From Lentisphaeraceae bacterium (lineage in GTDB: Bacteria; Verrucomicrobiota; Kiritimatiellia; RFP12; DVOR01), in the NCBI GenBank assembly GCA_004555175.1, contig SFJE01000003.1:62001-126000 (forward strand): 64,000 bases of DNA. Direction: 5' to 3'. Every line of letters starts with the position of its first letter. Position 1 is the first letter of the stretch. Positions 1 through 6,484 of this stretch are shown here, piece after piece. Below the pieces are notes generated by a model, which made no database searches, was not told the DNA's origin, and saw nothing but the letters and a program-made list of their open reading frames with translations. Made by a program: the position numbers and the translations under genes.

Positions 1-1
1 G

Positions 2-499
2 GGCAACGGCTATCACACCCTCGACTCGGTGGAGATGGCCTCGGGCCTCATCTTCGGCGCGCGCAAGGCCGGCGCCACCATCTTCAACACCATGTGCGTG
101 GAGGACATCTGCGTGCGCGAAGGGAAGGTCTGCGGCCTGGTGGTGAATTGGAACCCGGTCCGCCGGCTGGAGATGCACGTCGACCCGGTGGTCGTGACGG
201 CGCGCGCGGTGCTCGATGGCACCGGCCACCCCTCGGAGATTGTCCACAAGGCGGTCGACAAGGCCGGCATCAAGGTCGATTCGCCCACCGGTGGAATTAT
301 GGGCGAGAAGCCGATGTGGATGGAAGATGGCGAGCGCACCACCGTCATCAACACCAAGCGCCTCTATCCCGGGCTCTACGCCTCGGGCATGGCCGCGAAC
401 AATGTCCAGGGCGGCTTCCGGATGGGGCCCATCTTCGGCGGCATGCTCAAGTCCGGCAAGAAGGTGGCCGAGCTCATCGCTGCCGACCTGCGGGCGTAA
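2..499 (+). CDS. thi4: Thi4-family thiazole synthase, 5'-truncated by window edge
   Basis: C-terminal part of a thiamine thiazole synthase; the start lies upstream of the window. Reading frame 2 opens with GNGYHTLDSVEMASGL and runs to the TAA at 497-499. The family makes ADP-thiazole from NAD, glycine and a sulfur source. The stretch EMHVDPVVV has His where suicidal eukaryotic THI4 carries its sulfur-donating Cys. Archaeal and anaerobe-type enzymes that use free sulfide have His there, so a catalytic sulfide-dependent enzyme is inferred. The tail GLYASGMAANNVQGGFRMGPIFGGMLKSGKK is the usual FAD/NAD-binding C-terminal segment (quoted here in parts: GLYASGMAANN, then RMGPIFGGM). thiE follows after 6 nt, making a thiamine operon. 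Confidence 0.88.
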   Translation, partial: GNGYHTLDSVEMASGLIFGARKAGATIFNTMCVEDICVREGKVCGLVVNWNPVRRLEMHVDPVVVTARAVLDGTGHPSEIVHKAVDKAGIKVDSPTGGIMGEKPMWMEDGERTTVINTKRLYPGLYASGMAANNVQGGFRMGPIFGGMLKSGKKVAELIAADLRA

Positions 500-505
500 G
501 GCGCG

Positions 506-1129
506 ATGGACGCCTTCGGCCTCTACCTGGTCATCACCAACCCGGTCACCTCCTACGAGGCGGTGGCCGAGGCGGCGGTGAAGGCCCGCTTGCGCTACAT
601 CCAGTTGCGCATGAAGCACGCCGCGCGCGAGGTCCTCGTGGACACCGGGCGCAACCTGCGCGCGATTACCGCCGGCACCGAGACGCGCTTTATCGTCAAT
701 GACGACCCGGCGCTCGCCGTTGAGGTCGGGGCCGATGGCGTGCACCTGGGGCAGGGCGATATGCCGCTGCCCGAGGCGCGTGCGCGCTTCCCCGAACTCA
801 ACATCTTTGGCCTCTCCACCCACTCCTATGCGCAGATGGAGGCCGCCAAGGCTGTGAAGCCCGACTACGCCGGCGTGGGGCCGGTCTACGCCACCCCCAC
901 CAAGGAGATCCCCGATCCGACCCTCGGCCCTGCCGAGGCTGGGCGCATCGTCCAGGCCTCCCCGTGGCCGACGGTGGCCATTGGCGGGATCGACGAGGCG
1001 CGATTGCCGGAGGTTCTCCGCGCTGGGGCCATCAACTTCTCGGTGGTGCGCGCGGTCTGCCAAGCGCAGGACCCATACGCCGCCATCTGCCGGCTGCAGG
1101 CGATTTGGCGCGCCGAGCGAGGGTGCTAG
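506..1129 (+). CDS. thiE: Thiamine-phosphate synthase
   Basis: Joins the thiazole and pyrimidine moieties to make thiamine phosphate. The 207-residue length is normal for the family. Visible ThiE motifs in order are YIQLRMK (diphosphate/pyrimidine site), FIVNDDPALA, DGVHLGQGDMP, the G-S-H segment FGLSTHSY, YAGVGPVYATPTK and VAIGGID near the C-terminus. The start is the first ATG after the thi4 stop. recN begins 3 nt after the stop, so the three genes probably share a transcript. No TPP riboswitch can be judged because the operon start is outside the window. Confidence 0.93.
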   Translation: MDAFGLYLVITNPVTSYEAVAEAAVKARLRYIQLRMKHAAREVLVDTGRNLRAITAGTETRFIVNDDPALAVEVGADGVHLGQGDMPLPEARARFPELNIFGLSTHSYAQMEAAKAVKPDYAGVGPVYATPTKEIPDPTLGPAEAGRIVQASPWPTVAIGGIDEARLPEVLRAGAINFSVVRAVCQAQDPYAAICRLQAIWRAERGC

Positions 1130-1132
1130 GCT

Positions 1133-2791
1133 ATGTTGACGCGTCTGGTCGTGCGGAACTTGGCGGTGGTCGAGGCGGCAGAGGTCGCCTTCGGCCCCGG
1201 ACTGAATGTCATCAGCGGCGAGACCGGCGCCGGCAAGTCGGTCCTGATGGGGGCGCTGCATCTGCTCTTGGGCTCGCGGGCTGACCGAAGCGTGGTGCGC
1301 ACGGGGACCGAGGAGGCGCGGGTGAGTGCCGAATGGTCACTCACGCCAGAGACGCAGCAAGCCATCGACGCGCTTCTCTCCGAGGCGGACATCGACCCGT
1401 GCGAGGGCGGGCTATTGCTCATTCAGCGCACGCTCTCGGCCGCCGGCACGGGGCGCATCCGCGTGAATAACTGCCCAGCCACCGCGGGACTCCTCCGCCA
1501 GCTTGCCCCCCGCTTGGCCGACATCCACGGCCCCAACGATAACCTCTCCTTGCTCGACGAGGCCTTTCAGCTCCACCTTCTGACCGCCTTCGCCGATGCG
1601 CCGGACGAGGTCGCCGCCTACGCCCTGGCTTGGCAGCGCTTCACCGCCGCCGAGGCTCGCCTGGCCGCGCTTCAGGGCGATCCCGCCGAGCGCGAGGCCG
1701 AGGCCGAGCGTCTAGCCGAAGCCCTCGCCGACTTTCGGGCCATCAACCCCACCGAGGCCGACGGCGAGGAACTCATCGAGCGCCACGCCCAGGCCGCCAA
1801 TGCCGGCGAAATCCTCGCCCTGGGCAACGCCCTCACCGATGCCCTCACCGATGGCGAAGCCCCCGCCTCCGAGCAGCTTCAAGCCATTCAGCGCGAACTG
1901 CGCAACCTCGCCCGCCTCCTCCCCGAAGCCGGCGATTGGGCCAATGAACTTGCCGGCATCCAAGCGCAACTTCAGGAGCTCTCGCGCGCGATGGCCGAGC
2001 GCCTCTCGCGCGTCGATGCCGATCCCGATGCCCTTGCGCAGCTGGAAGCGCGCTTGGGGCAAATCCAGCGCCTGCGCCGACGTTATGGGCCCACCCTCGC
2101 CGATGTGCTGGCCTACCGCGTGCAGGCCGAGGCGCGCTTGGCCGAACTCCAGGGCGCCGAGGGGGCCATCGCCCAGGCCCAGGCCGATCGCGATGCCGCG
2201 CGCGAAGGGGTCGACCGCGCAGGTCAAGCCCTCACCGCCAAGCGCCGTGCCGCAGCCGACCGCCTCTCGCAGGCGATTACCGCCGAACTGCGCGCCCTTG
2301 GCTTCGCCCAGAGCGACTTCCCGATTGCCCTTGAGCGCCTGCCGCAGCCCGGACCTTCCGGTGCAGACCGCGTCTGCTTCTGCTTTGCGCCCAACCCCGG
2401 TGAGGCGCCGCGTCCGCTTGCCGCCATCGCCTCCAGCGGCGAAATCGCCCGCGTGATGCTCGCCGTCAAGCTCCTCCTCGCCCGTCACGACCGCGTGCCG
2501 ACGCTGGTCTTTGACGAGATTGATGCCAATATCGGCGGCGAGACCGCCCGCAAGGTCGGTGAAAAGCTCCACGCGCTCGCCGCCAACGTCCAGGTGCTTT
2601 GCATCACCCATCAGGCGCAGTGCGCCCTCTTTGCCGATGTCCACCACCGGGTGGTCAAGTGCGTTGAGGATGAGCGCACCGTCACGCGCATCCTCCCGCT
2701 TGATGAAGCTGGGCGCCTCGCAGAATTGGCGCGAATGCTCGGTGGTGGCCCCGCCGCCCTAGCGCACGCCCAGGCCATGCTTGCTCGCTAA
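1133..2791 (+). CDS. recN: DNA repair protein RecN
   Basis: SMC-like ATPase that acts at double-strand breaks. It is 552 residues, as usual for RecN. The N-terminal head begins MLTRLVVRNLAVVE and carries the Walker A motif GETGAGKS at about residues 29-36. The middle (about 150-370) is Ala/Glu/Leu-rich and looks like the coiled coil. The C-terminal head has the ABC-like signature ASSGEIARVMLA and Walker B LVFDEIDANIGG near residues 457-468, followed by CITHQAQ. It starts 3 nt after thiE. No terminator is obvious before the tRNA promoter downstream. Confidence 0.95.
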   Translation: MLTRLVVRNLAVVEAAEVAFGPGLNVISGETGAGKSVLMGALHLLLGSRADRSVVRTGTEEARVSAEWSLTPETQQAIDALLSEADIDPCEGGLLLIQRTLSAAGTGRIRVNNCPATAGLLRQLAPRLADIHGPNDNLSLLDEAFQLHLLTAFADAPDEVAAYALAWQRFTAAEARLAALQGDPAEREAEAERLAEALADFRAINPTEADGEELIERHAQAANAGEILALGNALTDALTDGEAPASEQLQAIQRELRNLARLLPEAGDWANELAGIQAQLQELSRAMAERLSRVDADPDALAQLEARLGQIQRLRRRYGPTLADVLAYRVQAEARLAELQGAEGAIAQAQADRDAAREGVDRAGQALTAKRRAAADRLSQAITAELRALGFAQSDFPIALERLPQPGPSGADRVCFCFAPNPGEAPRPLAAIASSGEIARVMLAVKLLLARHDRVPTLVFDEIDANIGGETARKVGEKLHALAANVQVLCITHQAQCALFADVHHRVVKCVEDERTVTRILPLDEAGRLAELARMLGGGPAALAHAQAMLAR

Positions 2792-2829
2792 CCGCGCCGC
2801 AGAGCCCCGCCCCAGCACGAAAAAAGTGC

Positions 2830-2858
2830 TTGCTTTGGGGGTAGGAGTGTGCTACACT
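2830..2858 (+). promoter_or_regulatory. Sigma70-type promoter of tRNA cluster 1
   Basis: A -35 TTGCTT (2830-2835), 17-bp spacer and -10 TACACT (2853-2858) preceded by TGC (extended -10). Expected start is near 2865, about 11 nt before tRNA-Pro. The flank AAAAAAGTGCTTGC recurs in front of the second tRNA cluster. Confidence 0.75.
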
Positions 2859-2875
2859 GTGCGCACTTTATTTGA

Positions 2876-2952
2876 CGGAGCGTAGCGCAGCCTGGTAGCG
2901 CGTTTGGTTCGGGACCAAAAGGTCGTGGGTTCAAATCCCACCGCTCCGACCA
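2876..2952 (+). tRNA. tRNA-Pro(CGG)
   Basis: A 77-nt cloverleaf with acceptor CGGAGCG/CGCTCCG, anticodon stem TTTGG/CCAAA and loop TTCGGGA (anticodon CGG), T arm GTGGG/CCCAC with TTCAAAT loop, discriminator A and an encoded CCA. Confidence 0.96.
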
Positions 2953-2965
2953 TCTAAAGCCCAAT

Positions 2966-3050
2966 GCACCCGTGGTGGAATTGGCAGACACGTAAGATTC
3001 AGGTTCTTATGCTGCGAGGCGTGTGGGTTCGAGTCCCACCGGGTGCACCA
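2966..3050 (+). tRNA. tRNA-Leu(CAG)
   Basis: An 85-nt class II tRNA with a long variable arm. Acceptor is GCACCCG/CGGGTGC, anticodon loop TTCAGGT (CAG), T loop TTCGAGT, and CCA is encoded. It lies 13 nt after tRNA-Pro. Confidence 0.95.
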
Positions 3051-3060
3051 TACTTCCTAG

Positions 3061-3135
3061 GCCCCCATCGTCTATCGGCTAGGACACAAGGTTCTCATCC
3101 TTGGAAGAGCGGTCCGACTCCGCTTGGGGGTGCCA
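3061..3135 (+). tRNA. tRNA-Glu(CTC), copy 1
   Basis: A 75-nt tRNA with acceptor GCCCCCA/TGGGGGT (first pair G-U), anticodon stem CAAGG/CCTTG around loop TTCTCAT (CTC), discriminator G and encoded CCA. Confidence 0.95.
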
Positions 3136-3151
3136 ACTGGGGAGGTCCTAC

Positions 3152-3226
3152 GCCCCCATCGTCTATCGGCTAGGACACAAGGTTCTCATCCTTGGAAGAG
3201 CGGTCCGACTCCGCTTGGGGGTGCCA
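3152..3226 (+). tRNA. tRNA-Glu(CTC), copy 2
   Basis: Identical to the copy at 3061-3135. The two form a 91-bp tandem duplication separated by 16 nt. Confidence 0.95.
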
Positions 3227-3228
3227 TC

Positions 3229-3318
3229 GGAGAGGTGGCAGAGCCTGGTTGAATGCACATGACTCGAAATCATGCGTGCCGCAAGGTACCGGGGGTTCGA
3301 ATCCCTCCCTCTCCGCCA
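3229..3318 (+). tRNA. tRNA-Ser(CGA)
   Basis: A 90-nt class II tRNA with acceptor GGAGAGG/CCTCTCC, anticodon stem CATGA/TCATG with loop CTCGAAA (CGA), a long variable arm, T loop TTCGAAT, discriminator G and encoded CCA. It starts 2 nt after the second tRNA-Glu. Confidence 0.95.
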
Positions 3319-3329
3319 CTTTTCAGATC

Positions 3330-3359
3330 GGCCACCTCCATTGAGGCGGCCTTTGTTTT
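3330..3359 (+). terminator. Terminator after tRNA cluster 1
   Basis: Stem GGCCACCTC / GAGGCGGCC (one A-C mismatch) with loop CATT, followed by TTTGTTTT. It sits only 11 nt before the clpX ATG, so it either separates clpX from the tRNAs or attenuates read-through into it. Confidence 0.7.
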
Positions 3360-3370
3360 CGGAGAAAGCA

Positions 3371-4687
3371 ATGGCTAGACGCAGCAAGCACGAGGACGAC
3401 AAAGTTCAGTGTTCGTTTTGTGGACAAATGGTTGACCCGGCAGGATGCGTCCGTAGCGGGCAGAGCGACGCAGTGATTTGCGAGCAATGCATGCTAAAGA
3501 TTGCTCAATGGAAAGCTGGGGAGTTGCCGGAAGTTCAGCAGATGATGGCCATGCTTCAGGAGGCGGGGATGGTGGAGGGCGCGCCTAAGGCCAAGGCCGC
3601 CGCAGAGCAGAAACTCGCGCCCATCGAGGTGCCCCCACCCCCGCAGATCAAGGCCTTCTTGGATCAGTATATTGTGGGTCATGACCAGGTGAAGAAGTTG
3701 CTTGCCGTGGCCGTCCACAACCACTATCGCCGTCTGAACCAGAAACCGGCGAAGAACGCCAAGCACGATCCCTTTGCCGATGTGGAGATTGAGAAGAGCA
3801 ATGTGCTCCTCATTGGCCCCACCGGTTGCGGCAAGACCCTCTTTGCCAAAACCCTTGCGCGAATGCTCAAGGTCCCCTTCGCGATTGCCGATGCCACCAC
3901 TGTCACCGAGGCGGGCTATGTGGGCGAGGATGTGGAGAACATCCTCCTCTATCTCCTGCAGAACTGCGCGATGAATGTGGCCGAGGCCCAACGCGGCATT
4001 GTCTATATCGATGAGATTGACAAGATTGCCCGTAAGACCGAGAACACCTCGATTACGCGCGATGTAAGCGGCGAGGGCGTCCAGCAAGCCCTCTTGAAGA
4101 TCATCGAGGGGACGGTGGCGCACGTGCCGGAAAAGGGCGGGCGCAAGCACCCGCAAGCCGAATACATCCCGGTAGACACCTCCAATATCCTCTTCATCTG
4201 TGGCGGCGCCTTTGTGGGGCTCGACGAGAAGATTCGTGACCGGCTGGGGCGTAAGGCCATCGGGTTTGTCGATTCCACCACCACCGCAGAGAAGGAGCGT
4301 GAGCGCATCCTCTCGCAGGTTCAGCCCGAGGATTTGGTCAGCTTCGGCCTCATTCCCGAGTTTGTTGGCCGTATTCCGGTGATTGCCAAGATGCGCGAAC
4401 TGACCGAAGCGGAACTGGTGAGAATCCTCACTGAGCCGCGCAACGCCATTGTCCGCCAGTATCAGAAGTTGATGGCGATGGATGGCGTGGCACTGAGCTT
4501 CACGGAAGAAGCCCTGCGTGCGATTGCCGCCGAAGCGCTCAAGCGCAAAACTGGCGCGCGCGGTCTGCGCGCCATTATGGAGCAGGTAATGGCTGAGTTC
4601 ATGTATGACCTGGAAGCCACCGCCAAGGCCGGCGCGCTCGAAATCACCGCCGAGATCGTCCGCCAGCGGTTGGAGGCGGAGGAATAA
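3371..4687 (+). CDS. clpX: ATP-dependent Clp protease ATP-binding subunit ClpX
   Basis: AAA+ unfoldase that feeds substrates to ClpP in the cytoplasm. The start is the ATG at 3371 with GGAG at 3361; the frame stays open upstream through tRNA-Ser, which is not coding. The product is 438 residues, a normal length. The N-terminal zinc-binding domain has Cys14, Cys17, Cys37 and Cys40. Walker A GPTGCGKT is at 149-156, Walker B is IDEIDKI, pore-loop GYVGEDVE follows, and the C-terminal sensor region includes KTGARGLRAI. clpP and tig, frequent partners, are not adjacent here. Confidence 0.96.
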   Translation: MARRSKHEDDKVQCSFCGQMVDPAGCVRSGQSDAVICEQCMLKIAQWKAGELPEVQQMMAMLQEAGMVEGAPKAKAAAEQKLAPIEVPPPPQIKAFLDQYIVGHDQVKKLLAVAVHNHYRRLNQKPAKNAKHDPFADVEIEKSNVLLIGPTGCGKTLFAKTLARMLKVPFAIADATTVTEAGYVGEDVENILLYLLQNCAMNVAEAQRGIVYIDEIDKIARKTENTSITRDVSGEGVQQALLKIIEGTVAHVPEKGGRKHPQAEYIPVDTSNILFICGGAFVGLDEKIRDRLGRKAIGFVDSTTTAEKERERILSQVQPEDLVSFGLIPEFVGRIPVIAKMRELTEAELVRILTEPRNAIVRQYQKLMAMDGVALSFTEEALRAIAAEALKRKTGARGLRAIMEQVMAEFMYDLEATAKAGALEITAEIVRQRLEAEE

Positions 4688-4699
4688 CCGCAAAAGGGC

Positions 4700-4729
4700 T
4701 TGACTTTTCTGCAGGAAGTGGAGTATCTT
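4700..4729 (+). promoter_or_regulatory. Promoter of gapA
   Basis: A -35 TTGACT (4700-4705), 18-bp spacer and -10 TATCTT (4724-4729). The leader would be about 70 nt, with AAGGAG just before the gapA ATG. Confidence 0.65.
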
Positions 4730-4805
4730 ATGCCCCGTTCATTCGGCGGAGATCCCGGCGCACTGGTGCGGGGGGAGCATCCGTGAAACGAAAAGGAGTA
4801 ACATC

Positions 4806-5804
4806 ATGTCCATCAAAGTTGGCATCAATGGGTTTGGCCGCATCGGCCGTATGGTCTTCCGCGCTGCGGTTGAGAACTTCTCGGACGTCGAGATCGTCGG
4901 CATCAACGACCTGCTCGATCCCGATTACCTCGCCTATATGTTGAAGTATGACTCGGTCCACGGCCGCTTCAACCACGACATCTCCGTCGACGGCAACACC
5001 CTCATCGTCGATGGCAAGAAGATCCGCCTGACCGCCGAAAAGGATCCGGCTCAGCTCAAGTGGAACGAAGTCGGCGCTGAGATCGTCGTCGAGTCCACCG
5101 GCCTCTTCCTCACCGACGAGACCGCCCGCAAGCACATCGAAGCTGGTGCCAAGAAGGTCGTGATGTCCGCCCCCTCGAAGGACAAGACCCCGATGTTCGT
5201 CTACGGCGTGAACCACACCACCTACGCTGGCCAGGACATCATCTCCAACGCCTCCTGCACCACCAACTGCTTGGCCCCCATCGCCAAGGTGCTCAACGAC
5301 GCCTTCGGCATCAAGCGCGGCCTGATGACCACCATCCACGCTGCCACCGCCACCCAGAAGACCGTCGACGGCCCCTCCAAGAAGGATTGGCGCGGCGGCC
5401 GCGGCATCCTCGAGAACATGATCCCCTCCTCCACTGGCGCTGCCAAGGCGGTGGGTAAGGTTCTCCCGGCCCTCAACGGCAAGCTCACCGGCATGTCCGT
5501 CCGCGTTCCGACCTCCGACGTCTCCTTCGTGGACCTGACCTGTGAGCTCGAGAAGCCCGCTTCCTACGAAGAGATCTGCGCGGCGATGAAGAAGGCCTCC
5601 GAGGGCGAGCTCAAGGGCATCCTCGGCTACACCGACGAAGCAGTCGTCTCCACCGACTTCCGTGGCGAGAGCTGCACCTCCACCTTCGACGAGAAGGCTG
5701 GCATCCAGCTCGACCCGACCTTCGTCAAGGTCTGCGCTTGGTACGACAACGAGTGGGGTTACTCCAACAAGGTTGTCGAGATGTGCCGCGTCATCGCCAA
5801 GTAA
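4806..5804 (+). CDS. gapA: Glyceraldehyde-3-phosphate dehydrogenase, type I
   Basis: Glycolytic/gluconeogenic oxidation of glyceraldehyde 3-phosphate with NAD. The 332-residue protein begins with the Rossmann motif INGFGRIGR. The catalytic segment NASCTTNC places the active Cys at about residue 151, and the C-terminal WYDNEWGYSNKV is diagnostic. The start ATG follows an AAAAGGAG ribosome site. Codon choice is strongly biased toward C-ending codons, as expected for a highly expressed gene. It is monocistronic, with its own promoter and a perfect downstream terminator. Confidence 0.97.
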   Translation: MSIKVGINGFGRIGRMVFRAAVENFSDVEIVGINDLLDPDYLAYMLKYDSVHGRFNHDISVDGNTLIVDGKKIRLTAEKDPAQLKWNEVGAEIVVESTGLFLTDETARKHIEAGAKKVVMSAPSKDKTPMFVYGVNHTTYAGQDIISNASCTTNCLAPIAKVLNDAFGIKRGLMTTIHAATATQKTVDGPSKKDWRGGRGILENMIPSSTGAAKAVGKVLPALNGKLTGMSVRVPTSDVSFVDLTCELEKPASYEEICAAMKKASEGELKGILGYTDEAVVSTDFRGESCTSTFDEKAGIQLDPTFVKVCAWYDNEWGYSNKVVEMCRVIAK

Positions 5805-5831
5805 GGCGAACGGGGACATCCCAAAACAAGC

Positions 5832-5864
5832 GGGCGCGCCCAGGAGGGCGCGCCCTTTGTTTTT
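5832..5864 (+). terminator. gapA intrinsic terminator
   Basis: Perfect 10-bp stem GGGCGCGCCC / GGGCGCGCCC (self-complementary arms) with loop AGGA, followed by TTTGTTTTT. Confidence 0.9.
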
Positions 5865-5930
5865 GGGAGAGGACGGATGACAGAGGAGAGATGACAGAGG
5901 CGGGCGGAAGAGAGAAAGCCTGTTACTTTT

Positions 5931-5939
5931 TGCTATGCT
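5931..5939 (+). promoter_or_regulatory. Extended -10 promoter of chaperone/effector pair 1
   Basis: TGC-TATGCT in the context TTTTTGCTATGCTGTGCG, resembling the tRNA promoters (TGC-TACACT-GTGCG). No good -35 is visible. It would give a leader of about 35 nt before the chaperone ATG. Confidence 0.45.
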
Positions 5940-5980
5940 GTGCGTATTCTGATTGTTCGCCACTTGAAAGGAAGTCCGCG

Positions 5981-6457
5981 ATGCGTGCAACGATGACTGA
6001 TTATACTGCGTTTCTGAAACAGGTTGCCGAGGTGACCCATATCGAGGCCTTTGCGAAGGCCGACGAAGCGGGGTTGGTCTCCCTAACGGTGGATGAAGAC
6101 TACGCGCTCAACCTGCAGTTTGTTGAGGCCACGGGCAAGATCTTCTGCTTTGCGCCAGTCTGCGAGCTGCCCACCGAGGCGGGGGTCGAGGCCTATCGCA
6201 CGCTGCTGGCGGCGAATCTCTTTGGCGTGGAGAGCGCCGGGGGCACCTTTGCCTTGGAGCGCGAGAGCAACACCGTGGTCTATTCGCTGATGGTTGATTT
6301 GACGCCCGAGCTGGAGGCCGAGCGCTTCGTCCGCACCCTCGAGCAGATGCTCGAGCTGGTCAAGGTGTGGGCCGAAAAGCTCTTAGGCGAGCTCGCTCCC
6401 GCCGCCGAGGAGAAGGTCGACTTCACCAGTGTCCCGGATCCCCGCTTCTTGGTCTAA
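5981..6457 (+). CDS. CesT-like type III secretion chaperone
   Basis: A 158-residue acidic protein. The pattern TLLAANLFGVESAGGTFALERESN (cited in parts: LLAANLF, then GGTFALE), then a beta strand VVYSLMVDL and the helix FVRTLEQMLELVKVW, matches the CesT/Tir-chaperone fold: helix-N-L-aromatic, G-G strand, hydrophobic strand, long C-terminal helix. Such proteins are small acidic dimers that bind the N-terminal region of a secreted effector, usually encoded next door. Here an 848-residue protein follows after 27 nt. The start is ATG 5981, with AAAGGAA 7 nt upstream; ATG 5993 is a weaker alternative. The C-terminal tail is Pro/Glu-rich. No secretion apparatus genes are in the window. The family call is from pattern recognition, without a profile search. 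Confidence 0.72.
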   Translation: MRATMTDYTAFLKQVAEVTHIEAFAKADEAGLVSLTVDEDYALNLQFVEATGKIFCFAPVCELPTEAGVEAYRTLLAANLFGVESAGGTFALERESNTVVYSLMVDLTPELEAERFVRTLEQMLELVKVWAEKLLGELAPAAEEKVDFTSVPDPRFLV

Positions 6458-6484
6458 GCCTTTCCCCCTTGCGAAGGAGTGCCC

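Noticed and set aside
2683..2830. Additional gene between recN and tRNA-Pro
   Set aside because: Only 84 nt are free and they hold a promoter; small frames there are tRNA shadows.
3272..3370. ClpX start at 3272
   Set aside because: It would place codons inside tRNA-Ser; ATG 3371 with GGAG matches ClpX N-termini.
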